Shown in pieces: positions 1-11,749 of a DNA stretch of 64,000 nucleotides; position 1 is the first letter of the stretch, and each line of letters starts with the position of its first letter. This stretch comes from Thamnidium elegans (lineage: Eukaryota; Mucoromycota; Mucoromycetes; Mucorales; Mucoraceae), in contig JAIXMG010000004.1 in assembly GCA_025201345.1 (NCBI GenBank), forward strand, positions 930,001 to 994,000, in the 5' to 3' direction. The position numbers were made by a program, and so were the translations under genes. The notes below the pieces were generated by a model that ran no database searches, was not told where the DNA came from, and saw nothing but the letters and a program-made list of their open reading frames with translations.

Positions 1-263
1 GGGGGCTAGATACCAGGCTATAAAAAAGGCTCGTGGCTTTAATACAATATATTAAAATCGAATATGTATCTTGTTAATTGTGTGATGTTTGAAGTAATTT
101 TTATTGTATATTATCATATTTTAAATATTAGCATTAATAATGGCTTTAAAAATGCGGCAAAATGTGATGATATATTCCTGCACGGTGTTGTACAAGATAA
201 AAAAAAAAGGTAATGTATTAAAAAGTTTGTAAATAAAAAGTAATGTGCCAGGAAAAAAAAAAA

Positions 264-1598
<1,335 letters not shown>

Positions 1599-1657
1599 TG
1601 GTACATACGCTACTTTAAATAAATTTTATTAATAATCATGTGTTATTTTAATTGTTC

Positions 1658-1938
1658 TTATTTGACTTTACCATCCTTAACTTTTTCTATTATATAAGAA
1701 ACAGGGGGGGGGGGTAAGTTTATTTACTATTTTTTGTTTTTTTTTTACTAGTTATTTTACCTTGGACTTGCTCATCTTGAGATGGAGTTGGTTTTGTCTG
1801 AGTTGTCATGGTAACGTCAATATGAGATGAACTATCTCCTATAACAGACTTGCTTTGTATATCTTTTTGTGGCGCATTATCTGCTTGGTGACGAGAAGAC
1901 CCTTTTGCCTTGTCAATAAATTTATTTATAAAAGACAT
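1658..1938 (-). CDS. small hypothetical protein, 68 aa, two exons
   Basis: Exons 1938-1761 and 1686-1658 join at a GT..AG intron of 74 nt and give 68 aa ending in EKVKDGKVK. Without splicing the frame runs into a low-complexity Lys/Asn tail, so the spliced form is preferred. The protein begins MSFINKFIDKAKG and is rich in Ser, Gln, Thr and Lys, with no signal peptide, membrane segment or known domain that I recognise. Long A and G homopolymers flank it, and a possible 3' splice site (TGCAG) lies just upstream of the ATG, so a 5'UTR intron may exist. It shares the strand with the PKA gene but has its own start. Product unknown. Confidence 0.45.
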
Positions 1939-1948
1939 ACTTAAAACT

Positions 1949-1992
<44 letters not shown>

Positions 1993-2245
1993 CAAAAAAG
2001 ACAAAAAAGAAAAAAAAAAGGGAGAGGGAGAGAGAAAAAAAAATAATGTTTTATTTTGGATGCAGCCCATTATTGTGTATTAAGGTTAAAACGCCGTTTT
2101 TTTTTTTTTTTTCAACTGTGTAGTTTATCCAACGTCATGGTGAATCAATATAAATTAAGCCCTCTAAATTTTTTTTTTTTTTTTTTTTTCTTTCTTTACG
2201 ATTTCTATTTTTTTTTTTTTTTTAAAAAAAGAAAAAGAAAAAGGT

Positions 2246-2548
2246 ATGCGTTTCTCCTTTATATTCTTTGTTTGCTTATTTATTTCTACTTGTTTTGCAT
2301 CCAAGGTAAAAAAAAAAAAAATATATTTATTATAAGGGACCTTTTTTTGGTGTACTTACACATATTATTTTCAGTTGAACCAAATAGATCAACAAATCAC
2401 TAATATAACTAATCAACATTATTTTGCTGATGAAACTATCACATTAAAGCAACGATTCGTTATCGACTCTTCCTCTACTACTCCAATCTCGACGGATCCT
2501 ATTCTAGCTCTCGTTATCTTTGTTGCACTTAGCTCTCTCATGTTCTAA
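2246..2548 (+). CDS. small secreted, probably GPI-anchored protein, 77 aa
   Basis: Two exons, 2246-2305 and 2375-2548, joined by a 69-nt GT..AG intron in phase 0. Exon 1 is exactly 20 codons and encodes a signal peptide: Met-Arg, then a Phe/Ile/Val core, ending STCFASK. Exon 2 encodes a short mature part with an NIT N-glycosylation sequon, a Ser/Thr patch (SSSTTPIST) and a hydrophobic C-terminus (ILALVIFVALSSLMF) ending at TAA. This is the layout of a GPI-anchor addition signal; a type of tail-anchored membrane protein is the alternative. No family recognised. It is too short and too split to stand out in a simple ORF scan. Confidence 0.6.
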
Positions 2549-3042
2549 TACCAAAACGAAGATCTCTTGTATATTACTTTTCACCCTCAAAAACTACTAT
2601 TACTTTATATAATGGCCTAATATCTTTTTTTATTTATTTCCGCTGCTAATACTTGATTCTAATACTATCTCTACTTACACCTTGTATATATAACTTATTT
2701 TTTAAAATAATAAAAAAAAACCAGCCATCTTGATAATATAAAAAAAAAATATTTCAGCCTGTCACAAAAAGTTTTTATTTAGGCACACAAAAAGAAGATC
2801 AATGGCTTGATTTTAAAAATAATAAAAAGCCCGTTTTGGGCTTGGATATAAAAAGGACGTAAATATTGATTGTTGCTATAAATACAATCATGATGACAGA
2901 ATCAAAAAATAGTTTAGACCAAAAAAAAAAAAAAAAAAACTTGTGCTTAAAATTTTATTGTGTATATCTTTGTGTGTGCGTATGGAGGGGATATATATAT
3001 ATACTAGTAACAATTTACAAAGAATTAAAATGGTGTGATATT
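2549..3042. other. intergenic, no gene seen
   Basis: The 3' ends of the small secreted-protein gene (+) and the arrestin gene (-) face each other here. The stretch is AT-rich with runs of A and several AATAAA-like words (near 2708 and 2820). No coding signal. Confidence 0.5.
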
Positions 3043-4738
3043 TTACCATTCATAATCTTTACTTTCGGATACAACGGTAATGGGATCACCTAGTTCCGGA
3101 GCCATACCAGGTCTAATCAATCTACTTGTGAACATGACCTTTTCTTCTCTGTCCTTTTGAATAAACTGAGGAGGCAGATCAGAAAGACTGAAATAATTAG
3201 GCGGCGAAGTAATTGGAGGGGTCGTTAAAGCAGCTGTCAAGGGGCCCCATAACTCACTAGGAATAGTTGATTGATTTGGAGGCTCGTCCAAAAATGGATC
3301 AAAAAAGATGGGTGATTCCTTACTTTGTAAATAAGATTGTACAGACGTTAAACTAGGAATATGTAACATATGATTATGTGGTAAATTTGTAATGCCAATA
3401 GGTATAGTACATTCACTACCATACGTAGTAGACTTTAATAATACTCCATGATTAGTAAATAGAATATCAAACGCAAGTTCATAATATACACTTAAATGAC
3501 GAGATTGAAATGATGGTGATACAAGACGAGTAGGAATGTGGAAATTGACCGGGATCTTCACTGCACCTGCGTTGCCTGAGACTGCTAATGAACCCTGCAA
3601 GATCTTCCGTGATTTGGTTCGTCGCGCCAGTCCACGTTGTAACTGTAACTGTCCTATGGTACATTTATTTAATGTATAATTTACACTGGATACAATAAGA
3701 TCCGTAGGAATACAATCTACTTGTAAAAACATATTTACAGTCTCATCTAAATAAATAAATTAGTATAGCCCCCCCTTTTTTTTTCTAATCAAATAAATGT
3801 TACTAACCAGGACAAAAAGCAGGACGAGGCATTACGGCACTGACTTGTGCAATAGGAACTCTTCTATCGTTATAGGTAGTTTGTGAATAAGTCCATTCCT
3901 TATTGGGAGGAGCACAAATAATAGGTCGATAAGGCATAATGTATTCTTTTGAGCGAATACCAGGGTTAAAAGAAGGACCATCCACATGAGCAGACCAAAT
4001 ATAATGAATATAAAACCCAACAGGATCATCAGAAGAAGGAGGAAAGTTTACATTGGGAAACTAATAGAATAATTATTTAATATCACATGACTATTTTTCT
4101 TTTTTCTGTTTTACCTTTAATGCAAAAGGAAACTGGTGTTCTCCAGGCTCAATAACCTCCCACGGAGTCATCAAATAAGCTACAGGAAAAAATCTGTTAT
4201 TTTTCCCACTTGCAACAAAAAATATTAAGTTCTTACCACTTGGTTCAGTTCCCCACACTTTTGTACTTGCATCAAAATGAGTTGTTACCACTTGATCAAT
4301 TCTTTCAATCTTGGTATCTAACCCGTACTCTCTTACTTTAGCTGTGGCTACCTCTTCAGCTCTAAATCGAATTCGAATCTGAGTAGCATGAATTGGTTTA
4401 ATATTATTTAATGTTACTACACCTATATATCCATAATTAGTCTATTAGTTACCATCATCCTATTATTATTATAAAGTATACATACCTCGTACAATTCGAT
4501 TGGGACGAACAATAATTTGTGAACCGCCATCAAAACTAATTGAAAGTTTATTAGGTCCCTGTTCTACCTTGATAGGTGAAGGTGGAGAAGAACTAGACCT
4601 ACTTCTATCTGTTGGAGTAGCAACTGAAACAATATCCGTAATTGTTTGCGATAATCTTCTCGAAGACCCGGTTGTATGAGAGTAATTACTAGTGGGTGGT
4701 GAAGGAATAGCTAAACTGACTGGTAAAGAAGTCATCAT
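3043..4738 (-). CDS. alpha-arrestin domain protein (ART/Rim8-type trafficking adaptor)
   Basis: Four exons: 4738-4486, 4422-4115, 4060-3808, 3746-3043; 505 aa. After a Ser/Pro-rich leader of about 60 residues comes an arrestin N domain (FDGGSQIIVRPNRIVRG; later EPGEHQFPFALKFP, the classic arrestin motif) and an arrestin C domain (about 250-440). Near the C-terminus lies SPPNYFSLSDLPPQF, with a PPxY motif of the kind bound by WW domains of Rsp5/Nedd4 ubiquitin ligases. Alpha-arrestins recruit the ligase to plasma-membrane transporters for endocytosis. Which cargo this one serves is unknown; the amino-acid permease 34 kb away is only a family-level candidate. A GA/GT microsatellite sits directly upstream of the start. 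Confidence 0.85.
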
Positions 4739-4754
4739 AAGATATGTATATAAA

Positions 4755-4811
4755 AGAAAGAAAGAAAGAACGAAAGAAAGAGAGAGAGAGAGAGTGTGTG
4801 TGTGTGTGTGA
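4755..4811. repeat. compound microsatellite (GAAA)n-(GA)n-(GT)n
   Basis: Tetranucleotide GAAA units pass into GA and then GT dinucleotides, immediately 5' of the arrestin start codon, so it lies in its promoter or 5'UTR (read as CA/CT on the gene strand). Confidence 0.9.
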
Positions 4812-5651
4812 GATTATATTCTGCTTTGGAAAAATATAAATGACGAAAACAACTTTTGGGTCTGAATTTGTATTGATTATACGTCATTAGCGTGCCACAA
4901 GCTTTTTTTTTTTTACAAGCTAAAAGTTAAGCTTATAGAACAAAAAAGAAAAACTTTCGGGGGACCTAACGATCAAAGATTCTTACTTTTTAAGATAACT
5001 ACGACTGGAAATTTCAGGTACAGTTTAAAAAGTAATAAATTATGAAAAATTGACATGATTAACCATTTACGTGATCTCTTTAAATTTCGATGTTGCACAT
5101 GGCATAGAAAAGATCTACTCCTTTTTTTTTTTTTTTACCATTTTCTATACATTGTGAATAACAGTTTATTTATACACTTCAAAATATGATCTTTAAATGT
5201 ACACTAATTTTTTTTTTGTTAAGCATAAGAAAGTAAAAACTTACGCGGAACATTAAAGAGAAATATATCGGACTTTTATTTTCCCTGGATCAACGTGATA
5301 GTTAGCTCTAAGCGCTTCCATGTAGAGCTAAGCACACATGCAATTTATATCATCTATGCAGGTGATATACTCTTCTATTTTATTTCACTGCTTGCTGTAT
5401 AGTTATTCTTGCTATAAACTCTTAGTCACAGAAAAAAAGTGGTTATAAACTGGGAAAAAGCGAATTATGTAGTGTTTTTTATAGAGTAAACGTTCTTTTA
5501 ACAGAGAGAAAATTAGTGTATCGAGTATAAGTATAGTTGACAATTAACGAAATATATAACTTTTTGCTGACATAGTATCTATCAATTTACTCTGTATATA
5601 TTAACGAAGCAGATACTTATATGTCTAACTGATATTAGCATAAATTAATGG

Positions 5652-5697
<46 letters not shown>

Positions 5698-6043
5698 ATA
5701 CAATAGAAATTATAAACTTATTTATTTATATAAAGCTATACTGTCCTTTCAGCTGATGTTACACGTCAGGTGGCGTAATAGTTAAACATACCTTTTCAAA
5801 TCACCAGAGAGCAAGCGGTACACATGGTAAAGAACGAATTGAATTTGTTACATGCAGGATAAATATGTATATGTTAGACATTTGGTTTCAATTCCCCACC
5901 AATAAACCAAGACAAGTTTGGGGTGGAGAGTTCATCATAATAATCGAAACGTCATCATCTGACAAGTATCGTATTTAAATATTTATATATGGATATATAT
6001 CTTTTCTTCTTTCTTTCTTTCTTTCTTTCTACTCTATCTTACA
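4812..6043. other. divergent promoter region between arrestin and phospholipase B genes
   Basis: About 1.2 kb with no coding exon I can support. It holds a poly-A tract of about 40 nt (5655-5696), further short A/T tracts, and a CTTT repeat (about 6003-6030) directly ahead of the phospholipase start. No tRNA could be folded. Confidence 0.5.
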
Positions 6044-7685
6044 ATGCATATAATCATCTTACTATTAATTTACGTTAGTTGTGTATACGCTCAACTAAAT
6101 CAACATATATTTGGGCCACCAAGAGAGAAAAGTCTTTTATCACCTTTTTCATACGAGTGGACACAATTATTAGAACAGTTTCACAATACGTTAGGAAATA
6201 AAAACACAAGTAAAGACAGTTCTGTTTGTTTATATCCAGTTCCTTCTTTTGATTGTGAACCGTTTGTTTGGAACGATGCTATTATCGAACGAGATGCTTA
6301 TCACCTAAGGCCCAACGTAAAATATGTTTATAGCTTTTTGTTATCTTTTTTTGAATAACGATTTTTTTTTTTTTTTTTTTTATATATATATAAGGACATT
6401 AAAGCTGTCATAGCTATAGGTGATAGTATAAGTGCAGGATTTGGAATGATTTCAGGTAAGAAAAGCTTATGTACCACAAAAAAAAAATCCTCACACGTAC
6501 AAAAAAAAAAAGGTCGACCACCGTTTTCAACTATATTAGAATACAGAGGAAAAGTATTTTCATCTGGAGGAGATGAAGGAGAATACACTATTCCAAACTT
6601 TTTATCCAATTACAATAAGATTTCAAGAGGCGTACCAACTGGAATTACACTACCACTTTCAAGAGGAAAGAAATTAAATAAGGCAGTAAGAATACATAAA
6701 TTATAAAGAAAAAAAAAATTCATGCTAAAAATACATATAGGTTAGTGGTGCAAAGACTCAAGAATTAGATGCAGAAGTCACTCGTCTTATTCAGTTATTA
6801 AACACAGAGAGTTACAAGGATGTAAAAGATGATTGGAAATTGATTACGTTATTTATTGGTGCCAATAATGTATGTGTTTTATGTGAACCACCCATGACAA
6901 CTTTACCTGGATTAGCGGATGCAGATATATTTGAAGAAAATGTGCGACAAGTAATAGAAAGAATAAGGTCTGATATCGGAAAATCCTTTGTAAATCTCGT
7001 GGCTTTATTTAATGTAAGACAGCCAAAAAATGTAAAAATAGTTCCTGTAACTAATCTAATATTATATTAAAAAGGTATCAAGTGTTTATGAAGCTTCAAG
7101 AGGTGACCCTTATTGTGAATTTGTATTGGATCCTTCACATATGATTATTTGTTCTTGTATTCAAGCTGATGAAAAACAAAGACAAGGTAAAGCTCTTTTT
7201 CTTTCTTTTTTTTAACAAAAATCTCGTCTCATATATTATATATTTGCACAACTTTAAAAAATTTTCAGCGGCAGATCGGGTTGTGAACGAATATAATAAT
7301 CGATTAGAAAAGTTAGAAAAAGAATATAAAAATAAGGACATTATGAATTTCGGCTTAAGTTATCAACCAGGTTTTAAACAATTTCCAGTAGGAAAATACA
7401 AGCAATCTTATTTGAGTGGAGTAGACTGGTAAAAAAAAAAAAAAAAAAAAACACATTGTGTATTAACTATTTGGTACAAGTTTTCATCCTAATAAGTGCG
7501 CTAATCAGGTGATGGCTATACTGTTATGGAATGTGAGTATAAAGAATAAAAAAAAAAATCTTTCTACTAATTCAACTTGTTATATTTAGAATATGTTTTC
7601 AAACCCTATGGAAAAACTACAAGAATTTAGTGTAGAGACATTAAAGATAACCTGTCCTAGTCCAAATAGACCCTATATTCAATAA
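6044..7685 (+). CDS. secreted phospholipase B-type GDSL lipase (PLB1 family)
   Basis: Eight exons: 6044-6316, 6395-6455, 6513-6685, 6741-7013, 7075-7186, 7269-7428, 7481-7532, 7590-7685; 399 aa, every junction GT..AG and in frame. The N-terminus is a signal peptide (MHIIILLLIYVSCVYAQ). GDSL/SGNH blocks are visible: IGDSISAGFG with the nucleophile Ser near 102, the oxyanion Asn in FIGANNVC, and the catalytic Asp/His block as VDCFHPNKC, followed by LLWNNMFSNP. DCFH plus LWNNM is characteristic of the animal/early-fungal PLB1 branch and not of yeast lysophospholipase B. It should cleave acyl chains from phospholipids outside the cell. The DCFH codon is split by an intron whose unspliced reading would stop, which supports the model. 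Confidence 0.88.
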
Positions 7686-7881
7686 CAAACCAGTTTTTCT
7701 TAACGAATTACTTGTACGACGTAACACCAACGTGGTCTATCAAATTAGTTTTGTGAAGCACAGTAGTAATATAAAATAAACATTTGTCTTTTTTTTTTTT
7801 TTTTTTTTCTTCTTCTTCTTTATTATTTAATTCTTCAACCCCCCCCCCTTTCCCTTCCTTTTTCCTTTTTTCGCCTTCAAA

Positions 7882-8547
7882 ATGTTTCGTTCTCGTAAAT
7901 CTTCATCAAAGAATGAGAGTCTTTCAACATCTTCTCTTTCATCTGGAAACGCATCTATTCAAAGACCCACCACACCTGTAATAGAACCCATTTACACTAG
8001 TACATATGATGAAGAATATCATAAAAATGAAATTATAGATTTACAAGCACCTGCTACACGAGAAGATTTAACTATCGAGTCCATGTCTGCCGTGATTGCA
8101 GCCGCAGTTCAAATGTCATCATCAGGTGGGGCACCCTCCTCTCTTTCTCTCGGCAGTGCTTCTATTTTGCAACCATTTTCAAAGACAGATATAACAACAA
8201 ACGAAAAACGTAGATTCTCTACACGTCTGTTTTCCAACCCTTGGAAAAAGACAGTTACTGCTAGTCCTACTAGTCCTAGCACTCCTACCACACCAGGACT
8301 TGAACAATCATCTCCATTTGATTCTACTATTACAGACGATGATAATTCTTCACAAGGTTCTCCTCGTACTTCTTCTGCTTCTAGTCCAACTAAAACAGAC
8401 GATGGTCGTGATGAACTTTTATACCGTGGTATTCAAATTAAAGAAATTAAAACTACTCTCAAGACTCTGGTTATTTCTGACGAAGCACGTTGTCCAATGC
8501 CTGAAATTAGAATTGAAAGACCTGGTTTTGCTCGTATCAATTACTAA
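7882..8547 (+). CDS. serine/threonine-rich protein of unknown function, 221 aa
   Basis: A single uninterrupted exon with a normal ATG (MFRSRKSSSKNES). The first 180 residues are low-complexity Ser/Thr/Pro with many SP/TP sites (TASPTSPSTPTTPG), which suggests phosphorylation. The last 45 residues are more ordered: ELLYRGIQIKEIKTTLKTLV, then RCPMPEIRIERPGFARINY at the very C-terminus, which looks like the conserved part. No signal peptide or membrane span. The 5' flank is a strong pyrimidine tract (7788-7870), seen at several genes here. I do not recognise the family; probably a cytosolic or nuclear regulator. Confidence 0.6.
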   Translation: MFRSRKSSSKNESLSTSSLSSGNASIQRPTTPVIEPIYTSTYDEEYHKNEIIDLQAPATREDLTIESMSAVIAAAVQMSSSGGAPSSLSLGSASILQPFSKTDITTNEKRRFSTRLFSNPWKKTVTASPTSPSTPTTPGLEQSSPFDSTITDDDNSSQGSPRTSSASSPTKTDDGRDELLYRGIQIKEIKTTLKTLVISDEARCPMPEIRIERPGFARINY

Positions 8548-8767
8548 TTTTAATTTTAATTTTTCCACCAGCAATAAAAACACACACACACACATACATA
8601 CATACCCCCCCCCCTCATCTTATTTTTTCTCTCTCCTTTCATATGTATTATAATACTTTTCTTCTTTTCTCTCTCTCTTATATATCTTAAACAAATTATA
8701 ATAAAAACATTTATATATTTTTTGTGTGACTGGGGTTTAACGTAACGCGATTATATTATTTAACTAA

Positions 8768-9355
8768 ATGTCTGACATCCCTATTTACAAATATACTCCT
8801 TTACCTGCTTTAGAAGTAAAAATTACAATACCTTTCGACGACTATGAAGCCTATATTAAGAAAGAACTAGAGGTTCATGGTGTTAAGTGGGTATAAATAT
8901 CCTGTCGCTGCGCTTCTGGACTTATGAGTAAAGACATAATATATAGGTCTGAGTCTTGGTCCAAGTATTACCAATGTCATCGTGCTAGAACACCTAGAAA
9001 AAGAACACGCGACGAGATGGAAAATCCAATTAAGAAAAGACCAGTTCAAAAAAATCAAAAAAAAAATCGATTGTAAGGCCAAGTTTCAAGTTTCTTTTGA
9101 TCCCGCCGACCCTTCTAATGTAAGTATTAAGTATTCATGTCAACACAACCATGTAATTGGAAGTTTCGAAGACGTGAAGTATCTTACGTTGTCTTCTGCT
9201 TTGAAAGAATTGATTGAATCTCAATTAAGCCTTGGTTATGATAAGCGCGATGTGCGTGTATCATTACAAAAACACTTCTCCCAAAGTGCTACTTCAACCC
9301 GTCCTGATCATTTTGTACACGCAGACAATATTTATCGCAAAATTCAACAACAATA
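8768..9355 (+). pseudogene. MULE/WRKY-GCM1-type zinc-binding DNA-binding domain ORF, frameshifted
   Basis: Start ATG at 8768 (MSDIPIYKYTPLPALE); exon 8768-8890, a 63-nt GT..AG intron, then an exon from 8954. It reads SWSKYYQCHRARTPRKR, then at an A10 tract near 9056-9066 the frame must shift by one base to continue as KIDCKAKFQVSFD and YSCQHNHVIG, ending IYRKIQQQ at 9355. The spacing Cys..Cys..HNH with the leading W..YYQC is that of WRKY-GCM1/FAR1-like zinc domains at the N-terminus of Mutator-like (MULE) transposases. No DDE catalytic part follows. It is either a truncated transposon relic, a domesticated DNA-binding protein, or intact with a homopolymer sequencing error. Confidence 0.6.
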
Positions 9356-9810
9356 ATATAAATTGAAAGGTAATCTGTTTGAAGACCTATCTAATGAAGG
9401 CTACTCGACCTATAAGTCTCCCAGCTTCTATACGAGCTTCTGTATTTTATTTTTTTCGCTTCAGATATTCCTTTACGTATTATGTATTAACCTTTTTGAT
9501 TAATACATGATGCACGGATAATGCCTTTCAAGGAATTTAAACCATAATATGTACTTATTTGCTCTATTATAGAGTTTACATTTCATAATTTTAAATACTA
9601 CAAACTCTTGTTAAGAAGAGTAATCTACGTCCTCGACTATTATACATATCGACAGAAATTTCAACTTGAGACTGTCGATATCACTGATATATTAAAATAT
9701 AGGTATTGCGTATGATTGACAACAATCATGAATATTTCTACACCTTTCGTCCCGCTACTTTCTTCTTTTTTCTTTTATTATTATTATTGTTACCTTTTTA
9801 AACATATTAA
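9356..9810. other. intergenic between the two mobile-element relics, no gene seen
   Basis: AT-rich with short direct repeats; no open frame, and no terminal inverted repeats that would delimit either relic were visible by eye. Confidence 0.4.
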
Positions 9811-11718
9811 ATGTCTAAAAGAGTATTTAACAATCCAGAATCTTCAGGTTCTTCGGAAGCTTCGAAGAATAAAAGAAAAAAGTTAGACGAATAGCATACA
9901 CTGCCTTTATAAAAGTATAATTTTACGAGAAAATGCAAAGTTTCCACTTTATTGAAAGAGCCATTCAAGATCTACAAAGTAATTACGTGTATAAAATAAC
10001 TATCGAATATAAAAAACATCTAACACAATGTTATATCTAGCAACTTTTTCGAACTACTGCAGAAGAATTTACAATATTAAGAAGAGATGCTATGCATTTT
10101 GTTATTTTTCTTGTGCTTAATTGGGCAGCTTCAGGCTACAATCTTGCTAATTTCCCTAATATTACTACGCCAATTTTATGGACTCACTCATATAGGCTGA
10201 TGGGTAATAATACGAATAATCTAAATTCTAGGATCAGAGTAAATTTTACTTGCTATTGGTATAGGTCACATACAAACTATAAGCTTTTGTTTAATAATCC
10301 GCACCTCTTTTAACACAATCGTTGATATGGTTTAATATTGTTCGCGTTGACCTTAATACAAAAGGTAAATTTCGCAGCTTCCGGGGTATTATAAAAGCTG
10401 ACTACTTCTAACTATTAACTAGAAAATTTATATGATATACCTATCCTTGATGATCTACATATTTCTATTGCCACGTCTTATACGACAACGATGATACAAA
10501 GTAAAGTATATAGTTATTTAGCATGAAGTTTTATCAGATTTAAATAATAAGTATGTCTGTTAATTAGATGTTATTGTACATTTATCTCGCAATGTAAAAT
10601 ATACTTATATTAAAAAAGTTTTCAGAGGTTTGTACTTGGACTACAAACACGAAAAAAATCATAAAAAAATTAATCAAGATAAGCTTAGTAAGTATCTATA
10701 CGTACTATTGACGCGTATGAAGCATTTGCATTAACACATCTATACATCATTAAAAATAGCATCTCTTGCAATTGACGATATTACACAAATTAAAAGATAG
10801 AACATAGTCCCTATGCACAGTCATTCTATTGGCAATATATCAATTATACATATGATAGCACAACCATTATTTATAATTATTTTTATATTATAGTAAATTT
10901 CCCATTAAGTGGTGCTACTTCTATTTACCATCTATTCAAAAAGGGCTATAGCTTAGGCTACCCTGTTCCGGACTCATTGTATCTAGATGAACCAAAAGTA
11001 ACATTAAATAATATTAGCTGGAAAATTATTTTTACTAAAAACATATATATATTGTATTACATAATAGACATCTTTAAAAGGCTTTAGTTCTTTCGATGAC
11101 AACATTTATTTTGAAGAAAACAAAAGTAAATTGCGGGAATCTTTTTTCGAGTTAGATTGTGTACAAAAAAAAGAGGAAAAAGGACACCCCTAGTAAGATA
11201 TTCATAATTATGATTCACTTTTTCTTAAAACTGATGATTTTTGATTTCGCAATAAACTACGTACTTGATAAACTCCATGACATTTTTTTCGATTGTGGCT
11301 TCATGACCCATGGACATATGATCGCGACACATTTTTATGCTTTCAGAAGATGTACTTTAACGTTGTTTAAATCGCTTTTTATACAAACTACTTATTTGAA
11401 CCGAAATATGTAGAATTGTTATCTTCCGATAAAAACGAAATTAAAGTATTAAAAAGAAACGCAAATTTGTCTTCTGTAAATAAAGGGGTATATACGCTTG
11501 ATAAAGAACCTATTGGACTTTCTCTTTCGGAAAAGGATGTAGTGGGAATTGATCCCGGTAAGCCTTTGGACCCTTGATAAATATATGTATAATTTACTCA
11601 ACAATCTTTATACTAAGGAGTGAGGGATTTGATAACTGGAGTGCGATCTTCAGATAGTACGAAATCTTTTAGCATATCAAACAAAACATATAGGTAACCG
11701 ATATAACTATACATATAA

Positions 11719-11749
<31 letters not shown>

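Noticed and set aside
4190..4245. Possible 43-nt intron within arrestin exon 2
   Set aside because: Removing it shifts the frame into a stop; the unspliced frame is open and joins the conserved arrestin motif.
5770..5904. tRNA-like GGTGG...CCACC with a GGTTTCAATTCC word
   Set aside because: Spacing is about 130 nt and the T-arm does not pair; no cloverleaf results.
10092..10313. 73-codon ORF with a hydrophobic start that looks like a small secreted protein
   Set aside because: The start Met lies inside a longer block (TILRRDAMHFVIFLVLNW) that fits the N-terminal region of the Fanzor relic; the hydrophobic stretch is not a signal peptide of its own gene.
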